DNA from: Caldora sp965222765
GTDB lineage: Bacteria; Cyanobacteriota; Cyanobacteriia; Cyanobacteriales; Coleofasciculaceae
DNA: 64,000 bases
Assembly: GCA_965222765.1 (NCBI GenBank)
Contig: CBDCVG010000094.1
Span: forward strand, 1 to 64,000
Direction: 5' to 3'
A program made the position numbers and the translations under genes. The notes under the pieces are model-generated. The model did not search any database. It had not been told where the DNA came from and was given only the letters and a program-made list of their open reading frames with translations. How positions within the stretch are numbered: the stretch's first letter is position 1; the number at the start of each line of letters is the position of its first letter. Positions 48,588 through 56,225 of this stretch are shown piece by piece.

Positions 48588-49484
48588 TTATTTATGATTA
48601 TTAAATCCGCGCTCTAGCTTGAACTGTCGCTGTCTTTCCTGCTGGCGCGCCCTTTTTTCTGGTGTGAGGTGAGAAAAACAATGGGGACAAGAAATGCCTT
48701 CCTGATATTGAGGAGTGGTTTTATCAGCTTCTGATACTGGATGCCCACAACTACGGCAGAAATCATAAGTTCCTGATGCCAAACCGTGGGTAACTGCAAT
48801 ACGTTGATCGAAGACAAAACACTCCCCTTGCCACAGACTTTCTGCCGTTGGGACTTCTTCCAAGTACTTAAGGATACCACCTTTGAGGTGGTACACCTCC
48901 TGAAAACCTTGACTCAACATCAAAGATGAGGCTTTTTCACAGCGAATACCTCCTGTACAAAATAAGGCGACTTTTTTATGTTTACTGGGATCTAGATGCT
49001 GGTGAACATAATCAGGAAATTCTCGGAATGAGTCAGTGTGGGGATTTTGTGCCCCCTGGAATGTGCCGATATCCACCTCATAGATATTACGGGTGTCAAT
49101 AACCAGTACTTCGGGATCAGAGATTAGGGCATTCCAATCTTTGGCGCTGATGTATGTCCCTACTTCCTGGTTTGGGTTAACTTCAGGCATTCCCAAGGTA
49201 ACAATTTCTTGCTTCAGCCGGACTTTTAGGCGGTCAAATGGGTAGGAGTCAGTGTAAGATTCTTTGAGTTCTAGATCTGATAAGCGGGGATCTAGCCCTA
49301 GAAAGGCTAAGACTGAATCAATCCCTTGACGTGAACCTGCGATTGTGCCGTTAATACCTTCGGCGGCTAAAAGAATCGTTCCTTTTATATCTTGCTCTTG
49401 GCAGTGTGCCAGCAGAGGGCTTTGTTTCTCTGCAAAGTCCGGCAAGCTGACAAACTTATAAAATGCTGCAACTACTAGAGCCAT
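48588..49484 (-). CDS. trhO: tRNA uridine(34) hydroxylase TrhO (rhodanese family)
   Basis: A 298-residue protein, formerly YceA. The N-terminal acylphosphatase-like domain has GTILLAAEGINGTIAGS. The rhodanese domain has the active-site Cys loop CTGGIRCEKAS. The C-terminal Cys-rich end has CRSCGHPVS and CPHC. It forms 5-hydroxyuridine at position 34 of certain tRNAs, using prephenate-independent O2 chemistry in bacteria studied. It is adjacent to a tRNA gene, though on the opposite strand. Confidence 0.9.
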   Translation of the reverse strand: MALVVAAFYKFVSLPDFAEKQSPLLAHCQEQDIKGTILLAAEGINGTIAGSRQGIDSVLAFLGLDPRLSDLELKESYTDSYPFDRLKVRLKQEIVTLGMPEVNPNQEVGTYISAKDWNALISDPEVLVIDTRNIYEVDIGTFQGAQNPHTDSFREFPDYVHQHLDPSKHKKVALFCTGGIRCEKASSLMLSQGFQEVYHLKGGILKYLEEVPTAESLWQGECFVFDQRIAVTHGLASGTYDFCRSCGHPVSEADKTTPQYQEGISCPHCFSHLTPEKRARQQERQRQFKLERGFNNHK

Positions 49485-49606
49485 TTTCCCTTTTTAATTC
49501 AGATATACAAGGTTCTACATTAGGCTTTTCTAGATCAACTTTAACAAGAGTGAGATTCTTCCAGATATTTTTTTTCCATACCCCTATACAAAACCACAGG
49601 AAAGGG

Positions 49607-49612
49607 TATAAT
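49607..49612 (+). promoter_or_regulatory. Possible -10 box for the tRNA-Ala gene
   Basis: TATAAT lies 38 bp before the tRNA 5' end, in AAAGGGTATAATAGC. No good -35 hexamer stands at the usual distance, so this is tentative. Confidence 0.35.
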
Positions 49613-49650
49613 AGCAAAGGTATGTTAATTTGACCGAGTTATTAAAGCTT

Positions 49651-49723
49651 GGGGGTATAGCTCAGTTGGTAGAGCGCCTGCTTTGCAAGCAGGATGTCAG
49701 CGGTTCGAGTCCGCTTATCTCCA
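49651..49723 (+). tRNA. tRNA-Ala (UGC)
   Basis: A 73-nt cloverleaf. The acceptor stem GGGGGTA pairs with TATCTCC through two G-T wobbles. D arm GCTC/GAGC, anticodon stem CCTGC/GCAGG with loop TTTGCAA (anticodon TGC), and T arm AGCGG/CCGCT with TTCGAGT follow, with a discriminator A. CCA is not encoded. Confidence 0.97.
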
Positions 49724-49945
49724 TTACTACCTTCTTTATTTTAATGCTTATTCCTTAAGCTACAGAGCCTCTTAGCTAACGCTACACTTAAATAGTGAGA
49801 ATTTTTCAAAGCTCCATCCCACTGCTTGAGTTTGCCTGATGCCTCATTTGGGCAGATGAAGCATTAGGAGTGTCAAACCTAAGTTAAACTTAATCTCAAG
49901 AACTCAACTTGTCCATAACAATTTAGCAAGAAAGCTCTTAGACCT

Positions 49946-50224
49946 ATGCCAGTACAGTTACTGATTGTCAAAAGTATCGCTCAATTCTTCGAGCTCTACA
50001 TGATTCTCCTAGTGGTTAGAATTTTGTTAACCTGGTTTCAAACTTTCAATTGGGCAAACCAAGTTGCTTCTTTCTTAAGTCCCATCACAGACCCCTACCT
50101 GAACATTTTCCGTTCATTCATCCCACCACTTGGTGGTCTGGATTTCTCTCCGATCATCGCGATTTTTGTACTACAAATACTAGCTCAATTATTTGTTTCT
50201 GCCGCTGGTTCACTTGTATTCTGA
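49946..50224 (+). CDS. YggT family membrane protein
   Basis: A 92-residue protein with two hydrophobic segments (about 8-32 and 66-88) around the conserved TWFQTFNWANQVASFLSPIT and FRSFIPPLGGLDFSPI. Cyanobacterial and plastid members of the family (Ycf19/CCB3-like) act in thylakoid or cytochrome b6f-related assembly or nucleoid positioning. The precise role here is not known. Confidence 0.85.
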   Translation: MPVQLLIVKSIAQFFELYMILLVVRILLTWFQTFNWANQVASFLSPITDPYLNIFRSFIPPLGGLDFSPIIAIFVLQILAQLFVSAAGSLVF

Positions 50225-50318
50225 GGTCGAAGAGAACCACTCACAGGCTGAGATCAGCATGAAATAAAGAGGAAGGAAAAACTCGCTTCCCCAATGCCCC
50301 AATTCCCTATCCCTGTAC

Positions 50319-50759
50319 TCAGCGGCGGACTCTACCTCTAAAACCAGATGCTTTAAATTGCTTGAGCTTTAGCGGCGTTGGTTGACTAGATGGAACAGTA
50401 ATCCTCAGTTCAAAATCACTGACGCCCGGCGGTACCTGCTCGATCGAACCTAGTCGAGTACGATTTTGCATGACCGGATTACCATTGGCATCGTAGATAC
50501 GACCAAAAATGTCAGCATTGACGACTAATTTACCAGACTTGTTAGCGGCTTTGCCAGTAACTAAGAAGCAACTAGCTGCTCTTCCAGAACTACCACCAGG
50601 TATTACCGTCCCTTTTGATAGCTCCGGGGGACATTCATGGTAAGAAAGGTCTGAGAGTTGAATCTGGATCAACGCTAGAGCTGGGGGAGTAAAAAAACAA
50701 CTAGCAACAAAAAAAATACAAGCAGTGGTAGTGGTAGCCAACCAACCTCGAAATCCCAT
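50319..50759 (-). CDS. Conserved secreted protein of unknown function
   Basis: A 146-residue protein with a signal peptide (about 1-30, ending PPALALIQ) and a compact extracytoplasmic domain with LSYHECPPELSKGTVIPGGS, ASCFLVTGKAANKSGKLVV and DIFGRIYDANGNPV. Two cysteines may form a disulfide. I do not recognise a named family but the pattern looks cyanobacterial and structured. Monocistronic. Confidence 0.7.
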   Translation of the reverse strand: MGFRGWLATTTTACIFFVASCFFTPPALALIQIQLSDLSYHECPPELSKGTVIPGGSSGRAASCFLVTGKAANKSGKLVVNADIFGRIYDANGNPVMQNRTRLGSIEQVPPGVSDFELRITVPSSQPTPLKLKQFKASGFRGRVRR

Positions 50760-50790
50760 AGGTTTGTCGAAAATCTTATTTTACTCTAAT

Positions 50791-50916
50791 GCCGTGGCAC
50801 GACTAAAACAGTAGGTTGGGTGGAACGATAGTGAAACCCAACAAAGTCTGACTGGCGTTGGGTTTCGTTCCTCAACCCAACCTACATTTAACACACCATC
50901 TTCGCTGTGCCACGGT
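50791..50916. repeat. GTAGGTTGGGTGGAACG interspersed repeat
   Basis: About 126 bp with CCGTGGCAC/GTGCCACGG ends and two copies of the GGTTGGGTGGAACG/GTTCCTCAACCCAACCTAC arm, plus AACCCAAC inside. A shorter copy lies at 45312-45392. This motif is widespread in cyanobacterial genomes. Confidence 0.7.
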
Positions 50917-50974
50917 ACTAAGCTTAGCGTGAATTGGTTGTTTGTTGTTTGTCATTGGTTATTTGTCATACCTC

Positions 50975-51151
50975 ATGAGCTATTGCCTTAATCTGAATTG
51001 CTCTAAACCACAGAATCTCTCTGGCACCAGATTTTGTATTACTTGTGGTATAAAATTACTGCTAGGCGATCGCTATCGTGCCATCCAACCTATTAGTCAA
51101 GGTGGCTTTGGCAAAACGTTTCTAGGTGTTGATGAATACAAGCCTTGGTGA
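50975..51151 (+). pseudogene. Truncated serine/threonine kinase (zinc-ribbon and P-loop only)
   Basis: From ATG 50975 (MSYCLNLNC) the first 55 codons match the N-terminus of the kinase at 56226-58211: zinc-ribbon cysteines, LLLGDRYRAIQPISQGGFGK and TFLGVDE. The similarity stops there and the frame ends at KPW-stop. The sequence immediately after is CTGCTCCCTGCTCCCAATTCC repeats (51160-51220). The kinase catalytic part is absent from the window downstream, so this is a 5' stub left by a deletion at a repeat. Confidence 0.75.
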
Positions 51152-51209
51152 TCCTGTTGCCTGCTCCCTGCTCCCAATTCCCAATTCCCTATTTCCTATT
51201 CCCAATTCC

Positions 51210-52700
51210 CTATTCCTTAACAACTTTTAGAGTCCTTAAGCTAGGATCACTGCAACCTGTGATTTCTCCACCTAAGGTAAGTACTTGTTGCAGGTATTCA
51301 ATAGCAGCAGGATTGATCATTTCTCCTGGCATTAAAGCTGGAATACCAGGTGGATAGGGACAGATTAACTCAGCGCTGATCCGATCTGAGGTCTTTTCTA
51401 CCGGAATAGTTTCCGTGGAAGCGAAGAAAGCCTCACGAGGCGAGATTGCAGGACAAATGATGAAGGATGAAGGATGAATGAACAACAATTGCTCACTCCA
51501 TTTTTGGATTACATTTTGTAAACTCCCTGTAGCTCTGGAAAGGTTATCATCCTGAGTAATAGTGGTGAATGCTTGGACTAACTGCTCAATATCCGCTTCT
51601 GTATTGCCCAAACTGATGAGAAAAGTTAGATGTTGAAGAGTGGGCAACTCTGCAGTTACTCCTAGTTGTTGATGAAAAATTTGATCTACTTCAAACCCAC
51701 TTAAACCTAAATCACTAACTGTTACCGTTAATCTAGTGCAGTCAAGAGCCTTGAAACCTGGGGTGTTGGCAGCTGCCAACACTGATAAATTGGGAATCTG
51801 GCTGATGTGATTTCTGGCTTTATCCGCTAGCTGCAAAGTTCGGTTCATCAACTGTTCCCCGTACAGTGCCATTTGTTGCCGTGCGGCATCTAGGGAAGCC
51901 AGTAGTAAATAATTAGGACTAGTAGACTGTAGTAGTTGCAAGACTTGACTCAATTTTTGGGCATCTATCCGGTTACCTTGCAGGTGTAACATGGATGCCT
52001 GAGTCATGGCTCCGAGAACTTTATGGGTAGATTGGACAGCTAAGTCAGCTCCACAGGAAAGAGCAGAAGGTGGTAATTCTGGGTGAAAGGCGAAGTGGGG
52101 ACCATGAGCTTCATCTACCAAAAGAGGGATATTGTATTGATGGGCTAGTTGGGCGATCGCTCTGATATCTCCACAAACACCGTGATAAGTTGGATATACC
52201 ATCATCACGGCTTTAGCATCGGGATGCTGCTCTAGAGCTCCCGCTACCGCTGCTGCAGTGATACTATTAGCGAGGTAAGCAGAAGGGTCGTATTCAGGAT
52301 TAATAAAGACTGGTACAGCTCCAGAGAGAACTAAACCTGCGATCGCACATTGGTGAATATTCCGAGGCAAAATAATTTTATCTCCTGTGCCACAGGTAGC
52401 TAAAATTGCCGCCATCACTCCGGCAGTGGAACCATTAACTAAAAACCAAGTTTTCTGGGCACCAAAAGCCTCAGCAGCAAGTTGTTGTGCCTCCTGGATG
52501 ACACCTGTAGGGGCAAACAAATTATCCAACTCCGGCAATTCTGGTAAATCTGCCTGAAATACAGATTTGCCTAACCAATCAGCCAAAGGTTGAGGGATTC
52601 CCTGTCCCCGCTTATGTCCGGGGGTGTAAAAAGGAGCATGATGCCGTTGGGCAGAGGCTTGCAAGGTTTTTAGTAACGGAACAGCTGTTTGATCAAGCAT
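51210..52700 (-). CDS. Orn/Lys/Arg decarboxylase family PLP enzyme
   Basis: About 496 residues from ATG 52700 (a TTG two codons upstream is less likely). Fold type I PLP-dependent decarboxylase of the short group that lacks the N-terminal wing domain. The PLP lysine lies in STHKVLGAMTQ, the cofactor Asp in LLVDEAHGPHF, and the substrate region in YTPGHKRGQG. The product would be a polyamine precursor or agmatine/cadaverine. Residues about 418-431 (FIHPSSFIICP) are encoded by ATGAAGG-type repeats (51457-51485), inserted in frame between catalytic and C-terminal domains. Confidence 0.9.
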   Translation of the reverse strand: MLDQTAVPLLKTLQASAQRHHAPFYTPGHKRGQGIPQPLADWLGKSVFQADLPELPELDNLFAPTGVIQEAQQLAAEAFGAQKTWFLVNGSTAGVMAAILATCGTGDKIILPRNIHQCAIAGLVLSGAVPVFINPEYDPSAYLANSITAAAVAGALEQHPDAKAVMMVYPTYHGVCGDIRAIAQLAHQYNIPLLVDEAHGPHFAFHPELPPSALSCGADLAVQSTHKVLGAMTQASMLHLQGNRIDAQKLSQVLQLLQSTSPNYLLLASLDAARQQMALYGEQLMNRTLQLADKARNHISQIPNLSVLAAANTPGFKALDCTRLTVTVSDLGLSGFEVDQIFHQQLGVTAELPTLQHLTFLISLGNTEADIEQLVQAFTTITQDDNLSRATGSLQNVIQKWSEQLLFIHPSSFIICPAISPREAFFASTETIPVEKTSDRISAELICPYPPGIPALMPGEMINPAAIEYLQQVLTLGGEITGCSDPSLRTLKVVKE

Positions 52701-53004
52701 TAGCAAGTGAGCAGGTTATCAGATCAGTCGGTAAACACACTTTTTAACCTGGAAAAACTGAATTAAGAGAGTTATAAAACAAAGGCTACTAGCACAAAAT
52801 ACCATGACAGATCGCAAAGATAACTCATCTTGTTGGTTTGGTGTAAAAGACAAACCCTTTTTCTGGTAAAAATTTCCTTCCTCTTAACCGACAAGTATTG
52901 CAGCACCCCCTTACCCCTGCTTAATCCACAATCCCAGGCAGAGTCCTACAATCAAGAAGAATAGTTTTCATCTGACCACTAACACAACTAATCTTCAGAC
53001 TGCC
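52701..53004. other. Divergent intergenic region
   Basis: 304 bp between the decarboxylase and ychF, which are divergently transcribed. It should contain both promoters. I see no clear boxes, repeats or hairpins. Confidence 0.4.
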
Positions 53005-54096
53005 ATGCTAAGAGCCGGAATTGTCGGATTGCCGAATGTTGGTAAATCTACCTTATTTAATGCCCTGGTTGCCAATGCCAAGGCTAATGCTGCTAACTTC
53101 CCTTTCTGTACAATTGAACCGAATGTCGGTGTTGTTGCCGTGCCAGATGAGCGGCTGGAAGTTTTAGCAAAGATGTCTGAATCTAAGCAAATTGTGCCAA
53201 CTCGTGTGGAATTTGTCGATATTGCTGGTTTAGTCCAAGGAGCCAGTAAAGGGGAAGGCTTGGGGAATCAATTCTTAGCCAATATTCGGGAAGTAGATGC
53301 AATTGTCCATGTGGTTCGCTGCTTTGATGATGATGATATTATCCATGTTTCTGGTTCCGTTGACCCAGTACGGGATATTGAAGTGATTAATCTGGAGTTG
53401 GGTTTAGCAGATTTGGCGCAAGTCGAGCGCCGGATAGAGCGTACCCGCAAGCAAGCTCGCAGTAACAAAGATGCTAAGTTAGAGCTAGAGCTACTGGAAA
53501 AGTTTAGTGCTGCTTTGAATGAAGGCAAGGCTGTGCGACAGATGAACCTAACCGAAGAAGAAGTTGAGTTAGTCAAACAGTTAGGACTACTTACCAGTAA
53601 GCCTGTGATTTATGCTGCTAATGTCACCGAAGATGACTTAGCAACTGGCAATGAATGGGTGGAGCAAGTAAAGCAAATTGCTGCCACTGAATCAGCTCAA
53701 GTAGTGGTTGTCTCTGCTCAAGTAGAATCAGAACTCATCGAGTTACCAGAAGAAGAGCGAGATGATTTCTTAGAGTCCCTTGGTGTAGAAGAAGGAGGTC
53801 TAAAATCTTTAATTCGTGCTACTTATGAAATTTTGGGCTTGCGCACCTTTTTAACTACGGGACCCCAAGAAACCCGTGCCTGGACAATTTACACTGGCAT
53901 GAAGGCACCCCAAGCAGCGGGTACAATCCACACTGATTTCGAGCGGGGTTTTATTCGGGCAGAAACTGTTGCTTACCAAGATTTGGTGACAGCTGGTTCC
54001 ATGATAGCAGCAAAGGAGAAAGGCTTAGTGCGCTCAGAAGGTAAAGAATATGTCGTTGAGGAGGGTGATGTGATGCTGTTCCGGTTTAATGTGTAG
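53005..54096 (+). CDS. ychF: Redox-regulated ATPase YchF
   Basis: A 363-residue Obg-family P-loop protein. G1 GLPNVGKSTLFNAL, G3 DIAGLVQGASKGEGLG, and NVTE in place of the usual NKxD (the reason it prefers ATP) are present. The C-terminal TGS-like domain has TGPQETRAWT and DFERGFIRAE. It associates with ribosomes. Full length. Confidence 0.97.
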   Translation: MLRAGIVGLPNVGKSTLFNALVANAKANAANFPFCTIEPNVGVVAVPDERLEVLAKMSESKQIVPTRVEFVDIAGLVQGASKGEGLGNQFLANIREVDAIVHVVRCFDDDDIIHVSGSVDPVRDIEVINLELGLADLAQVERRIERTRKQARSNKDAKLELELLEKFSAALNEGKAVRQMNLTEEEVELVKQLGLLTSKPVIYAANVTEDDLATGNEWVEQVKQIAATESAQVVVVSAQVESELIELPEEERDDFLESLGVEEGGLKSLIRATYEILGLRTFLTTGPQETRAWTIYTGMKAPQAAGTIHTDFERGFIRAETVAYQDLVTAGSMIAAKEKGLVRSEGKEYVVEEGDVMLFRFNV

Positions 54097-54123
54097 GTAA
54101 GTAAGAATCAGGAGTTACATCCT

Positions 54124-54486
54124 ATGGATATTGTTAGTCTTCTCATTGCATGGCTAATTACCTCTATCAGCTTGTTTATCATTTCCAAGCTACCAACCGG
54201 CGTCGAGATTGATAGTTTTCAGAAAGCGATAATTTCCGCAGCAGTATTCGGACTGTTGAATGCCCTCTTGCGTCCGGTTCTGGGTTTTCTGGCTTTCCCT
54301 ATTACCTTCCTGACTTTTGGCTTATTTGCCATTGTGCTCAACGCGATTATTTTTGGCTTAGCGGCTTATTTAGTAACGGGATTTCGCTTGCGCTGGGGAT
54401 TTTGGAGCGCGTTAATCGGAGCACTTGCCCTTGGTTTTATCAACTCCGTAATGTATCACCTGCTGGACACAATTATTAATGTTTAA
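54124..54486 (+). CDS. Phage-holin-family (superfamily IV) membrane protein
   Basis: A 120-residue protein with four membrane helices and the conserved LLNALLRPVLGFLAFPITFLT segment of PF04020. Despite the name this family is a common chromosomal membrane protein with no proven holin role. It is 27 bp downstream of ychF, likely co-transcribed. Confidence 0.85.
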   Translation: MDIVSLLIAWLITSISLFIISKLPTGVEIDSFQKAIISAAVFGLLNALLRPVLGFLAFPITFLTFGLFAIVLNAIIFGLAAYLVTGFRLRWGFWSALIGALALGFINSVMYHLLDTIINV

Positions 54487-54525
54487 CTCATCACCCAGGT
54501 AAAGCAGGGGTAATTTGGTGTTATT

Positions 54526-54630
54526 TTTTCTTGGTTGTTAGTTGTTTGTGAAGAAATACAAATAACTAACAACTAAGTAAAGGGCGGCGATCCCTCCCAT
54601 ATTTAGAAGAAATGGGCTGGCTGCTGTCTT
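54526..54630 (+). mobile_element. Degenerate IS200/IS605-like palindromic element
   Basis: It shares GGTTGTTAGTTGTTTGT, ACAAATAACTAACAAC and GGGCGGCGATCCCTCCCAT with the element at 6175-6271, including the AGAA-AATGGGCT right hairpin core. The left hairpin is missing and the right stem is eroded. Confidence 0.55.
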
Positions 54631-54690
54631 TGCTAATTACAGAGATTTTGTTTGGTATTTTGCCTAACAAGTATGGGAGATCCAAAATAT

Positions 54691-55224
54691 CTAAAGTTCC
54701 GGCTCTATTACCTGATTAATAAATTGTTCCCATGTCTTATTTGGAGTCCAGATGTTATGTAACTCTATTTGTGCTTGCTCATCACTCAAGCCCTCATGAA
54801 TTCGCCGATAGAGATACATGAAACTAGATACACGTAGGTTACCTGCACAATGAACAAAAACAGGTTCCTGACTATTTTGTTGCATATTCCTGTAAAATTT
54901 GTCAAAATCTTCTATTGTTGGATTGTTAAAATTGACAGGAATATGAATATATTTCATCCCCAATGATTCAACAGCTTCTTTTTCATCAGCTAAAGCATTT
55001 ATAGCTGTTTTTGGAGACAAGTTAACTACGACTTTATAGCCTGCATTTTTAATTAGGGAGAACTGCTTTTTAGTCGGTTGACCTGCTGTCGCAACAGAAT
55101 TAGGAAGGTTCAAGAAATTAAAAATATCCTCTAGTTGTCCCCTCACCAAGTAAATTTTTGTATATCGACTGATGGATAATTTTAAGAAATTAAAGACAGT
55201 CTTGAAAGGCTTCGTCAGTTCCAT
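54691..55224 (-). CDS. Dual-specificity-phosphatase-like protein (DUF442 group)
   Basis: A 177-residue protein. VATAGQPTKKQFSLIKNAGY and VVVNLSP are typical of the DSP/beta-lactamase-hydrolase-like group. VHCAGNLRVSSF carries the Cys and Arg of the phosphatase loop. The substrate is unknown. No signal peptide. Monocistronic. Confidence 0.75.
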   Translation of the reverse strand: MELTKPFKTVFNFLKLSISRYTKIYLVRGQLEDIFNFLNLPNSVATAGQPTKKQFSLIKNAGYKVVVNLSPKTAINALADEKEAVESLGMKYIHIPVNFNNPTIEDFDKFYRNMQQNSQEPVFVHCAGNLRVSSFMYLYRRIHEGLSDEQAQIELHNIWTPNKTWEQFINQVIEPEL

Positions 55225-55401
55225 TGTCTATACTCCAATAGATCATATATCTTTTAGCCGACAACTGAATCATGGGAAGCATAAGCTTAGACGCATTCAC
55301 CTTGCATGTTTCGGAGACAGGCAAGATGCCTGTTCCACAAGAAGCTGATGATTGAATTTGGTGCAAATTAGATGCGCCAGTAAGATAAATTTCCGCTCCA
55401 C

Positions 55402-56100
55402 CTAAAAATCTTCATCGCCAAAGTCCCAATCTTCTTCATTTTCCGTCGTCGATTCAATTGGTTGCTTATAAGGGGGTCTAATCAGGCGATAGTTGGCATC
55501 GTATATCTCATCAGTTTTGCCAACACCTGAATCTTTTTGTTCCTTTTCCCGGTAGCTGTAGGAGTAAACAGAACCAATTTTCGAGCTAGTTTTTGGTTCT
55601 TGTGGCATTTCGTAGTTAGTGCGAACGCTAACCTGTTTGCCTTCAGTAAAATCGCGCTCAAAATCTGGTTGGGTGGATTTTGAGGAAGCTGGCTCCTCGT
55701 CTAATTCCCAATCTCGATCAATCTTGGTATCCCAATCCGATACAGCTCTACTAGAACTAGCATCTACTTTTGGGGGTTCTGGAGTATCAGGAGTTTCATA
55801 CTCAGAAGTATCATTTTGGGGAGCCTCGCGACGAACAGAGCGAGTTTGGGGTGGCACTTTCCGGAATTCTCTCAGATTCTGATTGGAGTAACCTCTTGGC
55901 ACTTGGTTCAGGAGTTGCAAGCATAAGCTAGTGATTGTTCCAGCTGCGATCGCACTTCCAATCCAAACTATTAGGGGTAGTGTAGCTATCTCCCTATTCA
56001 AAAATACCAGAGTTACCTGCTCCGATGGCCAATTTGAAGAGGCAAACAAGACTAATCCACCCACGATTACAACTAGCAACCAAATCCGATTTACAGGCAT
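55402..56100 (-). CDS. LapA-domain-like membrane protein
   Basis: A 232-residue protein. Two N-terminal helices (about 5-22 and 40-64) with FASSNWPSEQVTLVFLNREI between them resemble LapA/DUF1049. The remaining 160 residues are acidic, Ser/Thr/Pro-rich and probably disordered, ending DWDFGDEDF. Role unknown. Confidence 0.65.
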   Translation of the reverse strand: MPVNRIWLLVVIVGGLVLFASSNWPSEQVTLVFLNREIATLPLIVWIGSAIAAGTITSLCLQLLNQVPRGYSNQNLREFRKVPPQTRSVRREAPQNDTSEYETPDTPEPPKVDASSSRAVSDWDTKIDRDWELDEEPASSKSTQPDFERDFTEGKQVSVRTNYEMPQEPKTSSKIGSVYSYSYREKEQKDSGVGKTDEIYDANYRLIRPPYKQPIESTTENEEDWDFGDEDF

Positions 56101-56225
56101 CAGAACTTATTCCTCAAGAATGATCAAACAAAAGTAAAAAGTTAACTGGGAGATCCCAAAATTGCCACAATATCTGTAGTGGGAGCATCTTGCTCCCTGA
56201 TTGCCTCTCATATCTTGCTCCCTTG

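Noticed and set aside
54124..54486. Prophage holin
   Set aside because: The family name is historical; there are no phage genes nearby and it sits in a housekeeping unit after ychF.
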